A stretch of 64,000 bases of DNA from Diadema setosum (GCA_033980235.1 CM067075.1:31919385-31983384); one strand, 5' to 3'. Positions 37,909-50,860 are shown, counted from the first letter of the stretch. The notes: generated from the letters alone by a model not told the origin. Program-made: numbers and translations.

Positions 37909-38299
37909 TTAAAGGGACTGTACAGTACTGGTTGAGGTAGGGATTCATGTTTTGAACATTCCTAAGTGAGATAATGAAAAGCCTCTTATGAAATATGAAA
38001 GAGCATGTAATTTTAAGAAGGATTCAACGTTTATTTGATGAAAATTGGTTTTCAAATGGCTGAGATATCCAAAAAAGTGCTAATAATAAAAGGCGACATG
38101 CCCCAACTTTATTAGTATCTCTTTGTTTCACTTTGTTTTTGGATATCTCAGCCATTTCAAAACCGATTTTCATCGAATAAACTTTTGATACCCCTTAGAA
38201 CCACATGCTCTTTGACATCTCATAGAGTGGTTTTTGAATATCTCACAAAACGTTAAAAGCTAAATCTTCACCTCGACCAGAACTGTACACACCCTTTAA
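37909..38299. mobile_element. 391-bp TTAA-flanked hairpin MITE, copy 1
   Basis: TTAA at 37909-37912 and 38296-38299 encloses ends AGGGACTGTACAGTACTGGT (left) and, inverted, AGGGTGTGTACAGTTCTGGT (right). The two halves are complementary over almost their whole length, e.g. tcaaatggctgagatatcca against tggatatctcagccatttca, so the element folds into one long hairpin. The copy at 60252 has exactly the same length. Confidence 0.92.
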
Positions 38300-40473
38300 T
38301 AAAGGAGGTATGGAATAAGATGACTTTAAAACAAATGATTTGTATCCAAACTTTCTGGCATACGGCAGTCAATAAATTACATATATTATTGCCTTGATTG
38401 AGCGGAGGGTTGGTAATGTTTCATGCACAAAAATAGATGCAGCTCTGAATCAAAGTCTAGTCTATTTATAGCTCCTGGGCTGACAAGACTCTTGGGGACT
38501 TCTGGCTCCTGTTACCATGACAATGATCATGCAGCAGGCACCTCCCAGCACCTGCTGTCGCTACATTTATCTTTTTTTTTTCCTTCTTTTTCTTTCAAAG
38601 TCTGCAAACAATGACAAAGGTTGGCTTGAGAACATGGCATGGGGTATGCTGTACTCTTGGTGATAGACCAGAAAGATTATTGTCAGTCTGGAAATGTATA
38701 CACAATCTTGAGTTTGGTAGTGACTCTGCCAGCTGCTTCCTCTGACTAAAACAGAAATGAATTGACGTTTTTGAGTGTTAGGACATCTATTGTATTCATG
38801 ATGCTCTTTTCTATGTGGCTATAAAAGAGTTAACCTAGAATTCAGAGTTATGTGTAGATACAGTAATAAACTAATCCCAATTATGTAGTGAGAATTATTT
38901 CTTTCAATAGCTTTTCAGTGTGAAATCAGAAGGATGTTAGAATTTACGGAAATGAAAAAAAAATGGAGGAGAAATTACCACAAAGGGGAAAGTTTGGATT
39001 TGTAATCGTTGGAACCATAGTGACATGCTTTCAGTGCTACTGTGTAGTGTTGACTACCAATACGTAGTGTTTGTATAGTGTAGATGACTAATGGGCCTTT
39101 TTAAAGTGGAGGTGAAGAGATACTTCAGCCCAAATCACGTGTGATGTCATGCTGCGTTCATGGTATATGACCACGAATGCAACAATCTACAAAAGCAAAA
39201 GCTATTTACACTTCATATATATAGATATAGCTGATCGTTTGTTTTACACGCCCGAGGGGGTGTCACGGATGAGTGGAATGAAAATTCTGTCCCTACCAGC
39301 TCTGCTGGGCATTAGCCATAGTGGGAAGTCCACGAGGCCTATCAATGGTTTGACATCAGTGTCGTGAGGCGGAAATCGATTCATCCTCATGCTCACGCAG
39401 ACATTTCAGTGACCAAATGCTGTAGGCCCCCCACCCCCCACACACACACATTTGGGGAAGTTGTAGATCGCAGTCGAGTGTGATTGATATACCATACATG
39501 CACATTGAGACAGTAAAAATAGTACATGTTTCATGAGTACTCAAAAGCCACAATTATTTTGTAGGAATAAATTCTGATGGTTCCGTAAGATGTTGAGAAG
39601 TATTGTGTTCTCCTTGTAGTTCTTGTATAATATCCCTCCCCCCCCCCCCCTCCAGAAGTTGGTAATCTAATCTTATACTAATAATTTTCCCTAGTGACCC
39701 ATTTTCTCCGCATGAAAGGTCAGTTTGTGCAAACATGCATTGAAAACTAAACATTGTTGCAATAAGTTTTTCAAAAATCATTATGATACTTTATATACAA
39801 CTGTCTATAGAAACCATGGCAAAGATGGTTTAAACCCTTAACCTAATTTACTTTGAGGTGTCCGGTAGTTTGTCCTTTAAATAATAGGGCAAAACAGGGA
39901 ATTGTCGCTGGATTTGTTTCATTTTTCAGGTGAATCATCCCAGCTCAAAACAAATGGGAAATGACAACTGTGTTTGATTCATAACGAGCAGAGCTTTAAT
40001 GCTGTGATCCACTTTGTTGATATTGCTTCAATATCTTGTAATCGTACACGCAATGACATGATACCATCTGTTTACCTTGGCATTGCATTTTATCTGAATA
40101 AAGGTTACTCTGTACATTGCCTATGCTACTCTCCCCCCCCCCCCCCATTCATTGCATCTCCACTTTTGTTTTTCTTTTTCTTTTAGCCGTGATGACCAGG
40201 AATATAGCAGATAAGATATTATCAAAGTAAACAGCATCATTGCATGATGGGCCTCTTGTTTCTTTTAAAAGCAGTTCAATGGTATGTAGGTTAAAGACCA
40301 TGTACAGTGTTGTAGCATTAACCTTGTCAGGACAATATCATTGATATAATGTGCAGTAGAATCCATAATGATCTCAACAGAGTTGAGGATTGCATTATGT
40401 TGAATAGGAGGTGACAGAGATTAGCATGACACTGAGTGCATTGGGAGAGGGGGGTCATTCTAAAAGCCCTCTG

Positions 40474-40754
40474 TAGGCGCGGCCAGACTGGCAAAAGATC
40501 GAGAAGTTCAAGATCACGAAGTTTGGGCCATTGGTACGCGCGCAAGAAAGAGTGGGTGGTCCGATGGCTAGTGATTGTGACGTAACAATGCACATCTGTA
40601 CATGACAATGGCCTTGCGCTTCGGAGACTCCGCCCGCAAACAGATTGAGAAGTTTCGCGGGAAATTTGCGGTCATACATTTGCGGTCAAAACTTCGAGAT
40701 CTTAAAGATCGCGATCTTAAACTTCTCAATCTTTTACCAGTCTGACCGTGCCTA
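40474..40754. mobile_element. 281-bp MITE with 40-bp terminal inverted repeats
   Basis: The left end begins TAGGCGCGGCCAGACTGGCA and the right end, inverted, TAGGCACGGTCAGACTGGTA. Both continue AAAGATyGAGAAGTTyAAGATC. The outer TA pair may be the target duplication. Inside are further gatcgcgatc and ttcgcggg words. No coding capacity. Confidence 0.88.
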
Positions 40755-43017
40755 AAAAGTTTCTTGTGGTTGGGGAAAGTGTTAATGGGTTTACTACAGG
40801 GCTGAAAGTTCGTGAAAACTCAACATATTGCAATTATGTTGCATTCACATGAAATGTGATGTTTCTGTGTAATTTGCATGGAATGGGGGGGGGGGGGGGG
40901 AGGGGAAATTAACATACATGTACATTTCCAAACAGCATGGTGTAGAGTTCCACCATTATGCTTTGCATAGTGCACCTGTGCAATAGATATTGAAATCATG
41001 CTGACATCATAGTCATGGAGCAACTACCACATGGTTGCTGGTAGTAGTGATTCATCCTGCAAAAGTCAAGTCTGGTACCGTCGCAGTACCGTGGCAACAA
41101 ATGTGCTGATAAACCTTCGCCATTCCTGATGTGCATTACGACCAACCACGTGGAGAGTTCAATCCCGTCCATGCAAGTGTGGAAGTGGTTGTGGTGGTGC
41201 TGAGGGAAGGTCCCCCTTGGAGAATGCCATGAGATTTGCAGAGACCATGGCAGTGACTTGTGGGGATGTCCTGTGTTTTAATCCAATATACCCAATGAGC
41301 CAAACATCCTTCTTGTTCTTTGTGCAGCACTATAACATCCGGCGCAGCCGTCCCCTCCCTCCCAAAGAAGCGAACAAAGTGAGCAGAGAGGCAGTTGCAA
41401 ACAAACACGCACCACAACAATGTCTCGCTCTTCAGATTTGATCCATTAGTTTTACTCCCCATTTATTTTCCCCGCTCGAGCGGCGGATGCGAAAACACCG
41501 CTGCGGGGAAGAAGCATGCTTCCCCCCATGCTTTTGTAAATTAGATTTTTTTTTTCTTCTTCTTCATCTTCTTCTTCCAGTGAAAGGAAGTAATTTATCA
41601 TGAGGTTAGGGTCTAGTTGTGGTTTCTTTTCTTTGGGGAGCTTTCCACTTGTTCTGAGGAGATCAAGACTTGAGAGGATTAGGCTCAAGTCTAGCTTTGA
41701 AACGTCTTTCCCCCTACGTGTTATGTACCTTCTTCTCTTTCACTTGCAAATTTACCTTGAATTTTACCTTGAAGACCAGAAGATGAATACATTACCTTCT
41801 AAAGACAGTGTGTGCTCCATGGCCGCATGTGTGTCTTCTCAGAAGCAGGAAAAGATTAAGAGATGAGTGAACATAATTTGATACTGCTTCCATAAAGAGA
41901 GTCGCATGAGGACTGCTCATAATGGTGGAAGGAAAAAAATGTCAGTAGGGGGAACTACAATTGACTTTATAATAAATACACCATTATTAAAAGAAGCGTA
42001 CTTGTATAGATACTGAGCAACAACTTTGCATTCCTTTGCATAAATCTCACATCATTCTGCACACATGGATTTATGGGGGGGAGGGGGAAGCTTGAGAATG
42101 GATTGTATGTATGAGGCAGTGCCAATACAATTTTTCATTGCTTGATGCCTGCCTAAAACAAATAGTATTTTTATTCTTCTTCCGTGCCAGTTCAACAACG
42201 GTCAGACTTTTTGAGCTTCAACACACTTTATGGACTCAGACAGGAGCATGAAATACATCATACCCTGAAGAATAAAAAAAAAAAATAGAAAAAAAAAAAA
42301 ACAATATCTTGCTGCCTTTTAATGTGGCAGTTTTGAGAAGTCCCCCCCCCCCCCCCCCCTCCGTAGCATTGCTTTCTTTTGCTGGTACCATGCAACTTGC
42401 ATAGAGAGGGAGTCAGCATATCAGGTTTTGTTCTATTACCACAATGTTATGTTTCCATGTAATATGATACAAATGGAACCAAAGAAAAAAAGGAAGAAAG
42501 AAAGAGATAATAGTTGACTGGTTATGGTGTTGGATGTCATTGTATCATCAGTCCACTGTCCTGATAAGATGTGAACCAGTCCATGCCATTTTCACATAAT
42601 TAGGTCAAGAAAGTAATGGCAATGCTGAATTACCTACAATTATGTTACAATTACAATGAGAATGATTTTCCGTATACATGACCATGAAAGGCTTTGCAGA
42701 TTTTTGGGATTTGAATTTCAGAGACAAGGAGAGGATGTGTGGCTTCTTTCTTAGTTTCCATCAATCCCTCTTGAATGGCAAGTTGCACATTCTCTGACAG
42801 TAGTGCGAGCATTTGAGAAGCATGGTTTTTCTGCGGAAGTGGTGAAACGTCACCGAAAGCTCGGCCACAGAGTATCAATTTGGAGGTCAATCCATAAAAC
42901 ATGACTGCTTCATTTCTGGTTCAAACTAAGATGATAACTGCAGTCAACGCTACTGTCGACGAGACAGTCTTCAAATGGATGAAATTTGATGTTTTGGTAG
43001 CCAAACTGTCTGATAGA

Positions 43018-43052
43018 CCATGGAGCTTCTACAAACGTTTGTAGCTCCATGG
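43018..43052. repeat. Interrupted palindrome
   Basis: CCATGGAGC-tt-CTACAAACG meets CGTTTGTAG-CTCCATGG, complementary apart from a small bulge in the left arm. Sits in otherwise featureless AT-rich DNA. Confidence 0.85.
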
Positions 43053-46000
43053 ATAGACTAATCTTTGTGAAGGGGGCCCGATGTGAATGAAACTTAAGCA
43101 AGCCATAACTTTATATGGCACAGACAACCTGGCTTTACACGTGTACAACCATGGGCAAACTTCATTTTAAGTGCTGTAACGCTGTGTGTATCTGATAGCA
43201 TCAACATCAACAAATGCCATCCTGGTAATTTTTTTGAATCAAACAACTTTTCAATTTGATAATGGCATGTTTGGTACTTGAACATGAACATGAATATATT
43301 GACTTGGTCAAGTTTTGATGATTTATTTAAATTTCTTTGTTCACAGATCATGCTAGACCCCCTCCCCCCCACCCCTATAGAGAGTAGATAGAGGAGTGGC
43401 AATATTTGTATTTGTCATAGCAATACCAGTAACTGAGATACCCCCAGCTGATTTAAAGCTATTGCCAGCCTGTTTTGATGCAGTGTATAGAAATGGTGGT
43501 TTTTGATCCTGTAGAAACGGAGTCCAATTCTTTTCTTCATCATCTTTACCACTTGACATGCAGTCATTATTCCTGCACATTATCAAGTCATCCTCAATTT
43601 GGGTGGCACCTAAACATATCACGTCTACCGTGGAAATCAATTTGTATTCCTTGCCAGCATTCATGCGTGCAGCATGAGGAATGTAACGGGCATGTAATCC
43701 ACCGCGGGATATGGTACCCAGCAGGGCGTACGACGCAAGTCTCACGAGCAATGGACATTTGATTGCGATGCCGTACATTGTTTAAAGTCATTGATTACTT
43801 TGCCAATCAATACATGTGTATGTCCAGTCATCCTGTGTGGAACCTAATTAGTTCCATCCCTGGGTCCCCTATAATTGTGCAGCCCAGACCATCAATACTG
43901 ACCATTCTCTCCCTTTGTCTATTGGCTTTCAAGGGAGGACAAAGGGGTCAAAGTGGCCATACTTTGTCATGGACTATGGAAAACCTGCTGCTCGATAATT
44001 TCTTTGTAAGCTCTTTTGTGGATAGCTGCATACCAATCATTCCATATTGTTCATTGCAGTCTGACAGGGTGGGTGCTTATATCTTGCGGCTCAATGTAAA
44101 GCCTCAAGTTAAGTTTGGGAAACTCTTTAAGATCCTTCGTTTATAATTGCTTACAACAATACTTGCAACATGAGAACAGGGAAAATATTGGGAAACCTGA
44201 AGGCATGTTGCCTTTATCTAGAGCTAATTATTGAAAAGGAAATTAGTGATATTTCAGAGAGAAGCATGGTCATAATACATTGATCTCACGTTACAATTTT
44301 ATTATGGCTGTGATGCTCTCTTGGAGTCCTGCTAGAAAGCCTAGATCTTTTTATTTTGCTTTCACCAGGTTAAACTTAAACTGAAGAAACTCTCATTTCA
44401 ACAGTTCTTGTGTCATTTTCCAAATACAATACTGTGCAACTATTGTACAGCATTTTGTCATCGATAGGACATTATATCCTTCACAGAGCAGATGACATTT
44501 ATTGTGACTCCTACAAAGTATGTCATGGACACCAGACACACAATGCCATCAAGTGGGACTATTATGACTTCAGGATAATGAGACTGTCTATACACATGTA
44601 ACTTTATGGAGACAAAATACAAAAGTGATGACATATGACAGTGTTATTACAGGGGGTTGAAATCATTTACAGGATACCACTATCGCAGGAAGCTTCCTAC
44701 AGTTGGGTGAGACTAGGCGGGTTCGGTCATCGGTTGCGCACATCATTTTCTCGATGTGACCGCGATGTGGGGATATTCGGGATGCCCACATGTTTTGATT
44801 ATGCAGTGGTTCCGCTCAATTTCCACATTGTGCGTTTTGACTGTTTGTCATAGTCTACTTTATATATTTATGAGAAGGAGAGGAATTTTTTCTTTTCTTC
44901 TTTGTTTTTCCACTTTAATATGAAAACACCATGGGGCAGTCCCATGTGATCTGACTTACATGTGGTCGGTTGAACATCATTATCAAAACTATCAGTTGCT
45001 TCTCTCGTGAATGAGCGCCTATCTCGAATAATTCTGCATGATTTGAGCCAACCTTGAGTGACAACTGTTGCATAGAATTAGGACGGTAGCCAGAGAGAAG
45101 GCTATCGTGGAGGTCAGCCGCAAGTTAAAAAGGTTCCAATACAGGATGACAGATAACGCTAGACAGGCAAGGTCGTAGTTTCTCTCTGCGGACATTTTAA
45201 GGCCTTGGCGCCGTGGTGACTTTTGTGTTTTTAGACCTTTGTCCAAAACCTACGCATTGGGGTCAGTCATGGTGTCGGTAATAATTACAGACAACTTTCT
45301 TCCCCCCTCTAACAACGTGGTGGCTCATACTAAAAATATTGTCTTATTTTGCTGACTGAGTTAACTCGGATAATGTTCAAATGCATGAAAAAAGCATATC
45401 TTGAATGGAACCTGACCAGGTGTTATTGTAGTTCCCCAAAAAAATTATTGAAGGTTAGTGTATCGTTGCATTCTTTCCATAGTTTTAAAATCGAAAGAAA
45501 TGAATTTCGCTTATCAGTAGAAGTGTTTTATTCTAAGAAATAAGTGAAAGTCAAGGAAGACTGGTGCTTTATTGCTGTTCCATCCCCCCCCCCCCCCCCC
45601 ATCTTTACTGGCGTGTAGTGTGTTTTACTACAATCGTATAAGTTTTTTTTTTTTTTTTATGGAAATAAGAGGCATTAGCCTGTGACAACATCTAACAACA
45701 TAAAAAAATCAAACAAACTTCAACACAAAACCAATTCGCAGACTGTAGATATGAATTCTCTTAAATTGATTTTGTGCCAAACAAAAGAAAACTAACAAGT
45801 ATGTCTCGCTCTCTTGATCAGATGCGCTACAGGTGTAAAATGAGCAGTGAAAGTTTGTCATGTTGTTTACCTCTGTTTCTTTTGCCCATTTTGTCCTCGG
45901 AACCCACAACCTGTAACAAATGACAAACAAATGTTTGCAGAAATCAGCAAGAAAAAAGCCCCCAAAAGAAGAAAATCTGAAGATTGTAGGCCTTTTATGT

Positions 46001-46149
46001 TTCTACAGTGGTGGGGATTAGAATGTCTAGAGGAAAACAATTCTCTTCATGCTGCCCAGCACTATGACTCTGAAGGACGCCTGAGACATGGAAAACTATT
46101 AGACATCATTTGTTATGCCGTCTTTATAGATTAAACATTGCCTCTGATA

Positions 46150-46395
46150 AAAAATTGATACCCCTCCCCCCACTATTAAAATGGAGGGGGGGGGGGGGCA
46201 AGTTTGAAGAAGAAATGTAGTGATCTGAAATAATAGGAAATATAAAAATTCAGTCTGCATGTTAGCTGCCCGATCAGGTCACCAACAAAAGATATCCCTT
46301 TTGAAAGTTTGGTGGCCCAATATATCAATTTTATGTGGTCCTGGGCCACTGGGCCACTGTTAATGTCACGCCCTGCTATAACTTTCTTTGATTTG
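46150..46395. repeat. Related TTTGGTGGCCC repeat, opposite orientation
   Basis: Contains tttggtggcccaatatatca and gggccactgggccact and ends in gtcacgccctgct, the reverse counterpart of the agggctccacac start of the block at 18660. A C-run and G-run pair (about 46162-46200) precedes it. Confidence 0.55.
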
Positions 46396-46664
46396 TGCTG
46401 GCAATTACTAAATCTCGTGGAAGAGTCTGTGCCTTTGCTTGTCATTAAAAACAGATGTTATACATCATATGGTGCCATAAACATCCTGTGAATCATTATC
46501 ATTATTTGTAGTTACTACACTGTCTACTTTACAAGGATCTTAGATTTATGAACACTTGTATTGCATGGAATTGGGGCATCACATCCCGTACACTTCACTC
46601 TTTTACATCCAGTAGTGCTTGTTCATGGGAGCTCTGAGTTGCACCATCGTTGGTAAGCTACGTG

Positions 46665-47682
46665 TAAAGATAATAAAAAGTTTTGGTACCTCAAAAGTTT
46701 CCCTGAATTTCTGTGTTTCAGGTTAAAGTACCTTTCATATAACTAACACTGTGAGACTTACTCGCCCCAAAGTGCTCTCATTTCTTAGTAATCATGCAAT
46801 TAACTGCGATCAGCAGCCCCATACGCATAGCGTAATGGGGCTTCGCATTGTAGCATTCAGGATCATGACAGATTTAGTATCGCGGGTAAATATCAACTTA
46901 AAATCCAAAAAATTCTTCAATTTGAAGACTTACCAATTAAGTTGAAGTCTTGAAAACAGGCTTCGAGCAACGTTTGGTTCTGCTAATAGTCCCTTTCTGT
47001 TCGAATTGATGACTGAATGTGACTCTGTCGAGAGGACCTTGGGAGAGCTACATACACTGATTACTACGGCCAGCGCATACGCACACATCACATGCGAACA
47101 AATTTCAAATCCATGAACGGATAAGATGTTTGTGTGCGCATGCGCTGGCCGTCAATTCATTGTAGCTCTCCCAAGGTCCTCTCTACTGAGTCACATTCAG
47201 TCATCAATTCGAAGAGAAAGGGACTATTGGCAAAACCAAATGTTGCCCGAAGCCTGTTTTCAATACTTCAACTTAACTGGTAAGTCTTCAAATTGAAGAA
47301 ATTTTTGGATTTTAAGTTGATATTTACCCGCGATACTAAATCTGTCATGATCCTGTAAGCTACAATGCGAAGCCCATTTAGCTATGCGTATGGGGCTGCT
47401 GGTCACAGTTAGCTACTCAGTATGCGTATGGGGCTGCACGCTGCTGGTCGCAGTTATCATGCAATAATGGTTTCGTACAATACGTGTACTACCTCGCCGC
47501 CGTTCGGCGGCGGCTCTGGTACGAGACCATTATTGCATGATTACTAAGACATGAGAACACTTTGGGGCAAGTAAGTCTCACAGTGTTAGTTATATGAAAG
47601 GTACTTTAACCTGAAACACAAACTAAGACAAGGAAATTCAGGGAAACTTTTGAGATAATACCAAAACTTTATATTATCTTTA
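46665..47682. mobile_element. 1.0-kb foldback inverted repeat with nested palindrome
   Basis: Left arm about 46665-47090 and right arm about 47125-47682 are reverse complements with few mismatches. The outer ends are taaagataata / tattatcttta; the innermost pairs are ggccagcgcatacgcacac / gtgtgcgcatgcgctggcc around a loop of about 35 nt. The right arm is longer because it contains a nested hairpin (47456-47541) and a partial duplication of gtatggggctgctggtc words. No protein frame. This fits a foldback-type DNA transposon or a large non-autonomous hairpin element. No clear target duplication is visible. Confidence 0.92.
47456..47541. repeat. 86-bp hairpin nested in one arm of the foldback element
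   Basis: The arms ATCATGCAATAATGGTTTCG and, inverted, ATCATGCAATAATGGTCTCG continue to GTAC; inside is a GC-rich stem CGCCGCC-GTTC-GGCGGCG. The left arm of the big repeat has only ATCATGCAATTAACTGCG at the matching place. So the hairpin was either gained here or lost there. Confidence 0.9.
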
Positions 47683-49375
47683 ATGGGCTGTGAATTGGAG
47701 TGATCTGGCTGTCATCAAAGTGACTTACGGATGATAAAATACCGGTGTGAACGTGCCATTTGTAGCTTTGACAGGTGTCATAAGGTTGGTTTTGCATCCC
47801 TGTCTAGTATTGGTCTTTAGCCAACTGTAGCAAGTGAGATATTACACTGCTATAGTTTGTTTACTGACCTCCACTAGGTTATTCAGTGAGGTCCAAAGAA
47901 GTAAAATACTAGTGACTGGTCAACAAGGTAGCATTTTTTTTTTCATAGCCTTGTATTGGTTCATGCACAAAGTTGTTGGCTCACTGAGGCAGAGAAATAG
48001 GAAAAACTTAATTGATTTAAGCGTGTACATTATAATCAGTCAGTGCTTGTAGCGTCATTCAGTATTTGCAGGCCAAAATCTATGGTAAATTGCCATTACA
48101 GGGTAACAGGAAAAAGCCTTGAGCTCATGGAGAATCATGAAGGAAATTAAAGCAAATTACATCTCATGGCTGAGACAGGACCCTTTTCTTTAATAGCAGA
48201 GGTTTAAACACAGTTGCCAATTTGTCTAATACAAGGTGAGCCTGCAGATTTTGATCGATATCAATATGTATGATGGGCTAATTACTTGTGTATTCAAATT
48301 AAAGAGGATATTTTCCTCAAGGGACAAGTGAAAAAGAATGTATTTTCAACTCGCCAGTTCACACTGAATACATTTCAGAAACTCGAAACCCAGATGGCAT
48401 TTAATATTTATTAGTCATTTCTATGTAATGCCAGCCTGTAGCAATTTTCGGGTTATCACAAATGACCAAAAAAAACCCAAAAAAACAAAAACAAAACAAA
48501 ACAAAAACGAGGAGACATTGATGGGACAGTTGAACAAGGTAATGACTAAAAACTAAGAAAATGAGAGTGATGCGTAATGTAATAAATCATGTCATTGGTA
48601 ATATGAAGTCGTTTATAGGCCCTGAAGTATTTTGGTAAGGTAAGTTAAGATTTTGTTGCTTTCCTGAGAAAAACAAAAATCTAAATACACTACCCCTTTA
48701 AAATACTTTGGAAGGTCAAAATACAGTAGCCAGATGACAGATTATTGCAATGAACCTCATCTTCATTGACTAAACAAACCACAAATCAATTTCCTCATTA
48801 CTTTCTCTTGATATGTGAAATATCATCTTGTGCCCTATGGTTACATCTTCTGCGGATGAAAGTTTGAATGACAGGAAAGCATCGGTGTCTGACTATCGTA
48901 AGAAACCACCAGATATCAATGTTTTCAAATCCCACATGCCCTCGAGTTTTGCTCAGGCTTATAAGACTGTAATTGATAATCTTTTTCCAAGGGTGTACGT
49001 GATTCATCAGCTATTCCACCCCCCCCCCCCAAAAAAAAAGAAAAAAAAAAGAAAATGATAGCTACAGTGAACATCAGAAAGATTTACATTATGTTATGTT
49101 GTCAAGAAGTCTTACGTACACTTGTGCAGCTCTGCTGTGATATTGAGAAGGTTGGTGAGTTTCTATGCTCCTTTCCAGAAATCAAGCCAGATACAGAAAC
49201 AGAAAAACGATTACCAATGTCATACTCTTTGTACTTTATCAATTTTTTGTGATAATTTCGAGAGACGAATGGTCCCAGGTCTTTGATCGCTTGCCATGTG
49301 GGTAGACAGAAGACGTGTACACCTTTACACCAGTCCAGAGATAGCAAGAATATCCTGAATATGTGAGTCTAGGGC

Positions 49376-49500
49376 CATTATTCCCAACCCTTCCCCTGAC
49401 CCTACCCCTAGTCCTAATCCTGAAACTAATCCTAAACTAACCCAAACTCTAACCCTAAAACCTAACCCTAACCCTAATCTTTACTCTAACCTTATTACTA
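49376..49500. repeat. Degenerate telomere-like CCCTAA words
   Basis: A run of ccctaa, cctaat and ccctga words, e.g. aacctaaccctaaccctaat at about 49460-49480, followed by a G-run at 49516-49527. It lies about 220 bp left of the MITE with GGGTTA words, so it may be part of another transposon copy rather than an internal telomere. Confidence 0.6.
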
Positions 49501-49723
49501 ATCAGTATTTAGCAGGGGGGGGGGGGGTAATTGCACTGATATGGAATACACATTGATAGTTATTCATTTTAGCTGTCGTATGATCTCAGATATAACTTTG
49601 AAATATGCGGGTATTGTTTCAAGAGAAATGTGCCAGATTTTATTCTGTAGTGATGAATTGACATACTCCACTTTTCCATTTTAATTTGGTCGCGAGGCAA
49701 TCATGTTGATGAAACAGTGACAT

Positions 49724-49929
49724 GACATTTGCTCCTGCAGCAATTGCTCAGGTCTTATTTTCTCCAAAGACTTATGATTACGGTTGGGGTTGTAATAGGG
49801 TTTTAGGTTTAGTTTTAGTTTGATGGTGATTATTAGGATTAGGGTTAGGGTTATGTTTGTGGGTAGAAATTATGTTTGGCTTAGTATGCAGATATTTCAT
49901 GGGAGCAATCATCACAGGAGCAAATGCCA
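49724..49929. mobile_element. MITE with internal telomere-like GGGTTA words, copy B
   Basis: The left end, GACATTTGCTCCTGCAGCAA, is answered on the right by tcatcacaggagcaaatgcc. The inside holds attagggttagggttatg and gggtagaaattatgtttggc, then gatatttcatgggagcaa, as in copy A. Better preserved than copy A. Confidence 0.82.
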
Positions 49930-50613
49930 TGGGACCTGATGAAACCTTTCAACATGCTACGTGACTTATGACTAGAGAAGAGCGTTGACGTGATTAATTC
50001 GCTGTTCAAATTTCAGGCTTCAATTAGTAATGAAGAATCCTTCAGTGAGAAACCTTGAACTGTAAACAGATATGTTATGAATATAACAGCAGTCTCTGTC
50101 CTTGCTTTGTATTTTGTTTTTATGGCTTGCCAGGACGGAAATGAAAAAATACAACAACCCACCTATAAATGTTAAATAATCTGATTAATCTGATTAATTG
50201 TATTTTCTTAAATGACCTACATTGTGCTGTACTGCCATACAAGGTGACAGCATTATGCTGTCGTACTACTTGCCCTCCCCCCCCCCCCCATGACCCTCTT
50301 TAGCTCTTTTGTACTGGTCAGCGTGATTCATTAAGATAATGCTTGGACTGGTCTTGTCATAGTCACCAGCTTCAGTGTGACCTAAGGGAGGTCAAGAGGA
50401 TTAGCATCCAGATTTCACCATGGAAAGTCCCCCTTTATGAATGTAGAAGTGGGATTCTTTGGGTTAATCGGCAGGATTAGTCAGGTGCAGTTGAGCCTCA
50501 AAATGGGGGTGAGATGTTCCCTACCAGAGTGTTCAGGGGGCCGGGGAAAGATGGGGTGTATCATCTCCATGAGTTATGCCCCCCCCCCCCCCCACCTCCT
50601 TGAGGTCACAGCA

Positions 50614-50860
50614 TACTGTATATGCCATATATTTCGCGCGTCTAAATTTTCGCGAATCGGGACTTCCGTCCCGACAATTTCGCGAGTGGATAAATTCGCG
50701 ATTGTGGAGTCCTGTACTGGACGGAGAAATTTAAACGCGTATGTCACATTAATATCGGCATTACTGTCAATATTTTCGCGTGTTTTAATTTTGCGAATAG
50801 CAGCTGACTCGCGAAATTTGCGAAAATAATAACCTCGCGAAATATTCAGCGTATACAGTA
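50614..50860. mobile_element. MITE of the CGCGAAA-rich family
   Basis: Terminal inverted repeats begin TACTGTATATGCCATATATT on the left; the right end reads TACTGTATACGCTGAATATT on the opposite strand, followed in both by TCGCG. The interior alternates ttttcgcg, cgcgaaat and similar words. No protein frame. It lies 0.7 kb upstream of the kinase exon. Confidence 0.8.

Larger units (their letters stand above)
38300..46150. other. Noncoding stretch, presumed intron or intergenic
   Basis: AT-rich DNA with G- and C-runs (39638-39651, 40131-40146, 40886-40901, 42342-42359, 45583-45600), poly-A at 42273-42301, a CTT/CAT tract at 41553-41579, and the MITE and palindrome listed above. Minus-strand frames at 43778-43353 (141 codons) and 45246-45019 (75 codons, hydrophobic) are the only ones with some gene-like look; neither is recognised. 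Confidence 0.35.

Noticed and set aside
43353..43778. 141-codon minus-strand frame
   Set aside because: It has a protein-like look, but no motif I recognise and no convincing acceptor or donor. The C-terminal part is close to a G/C-run. Not enough to call a gene.
49376..49500. Internal telomere or chromosome-fusion site
   Set aside because: The CCCTAA words are irregular, and similar words occur inside a MITE family nearby and in a repeat block at 16105, so transposon origin is more likely.
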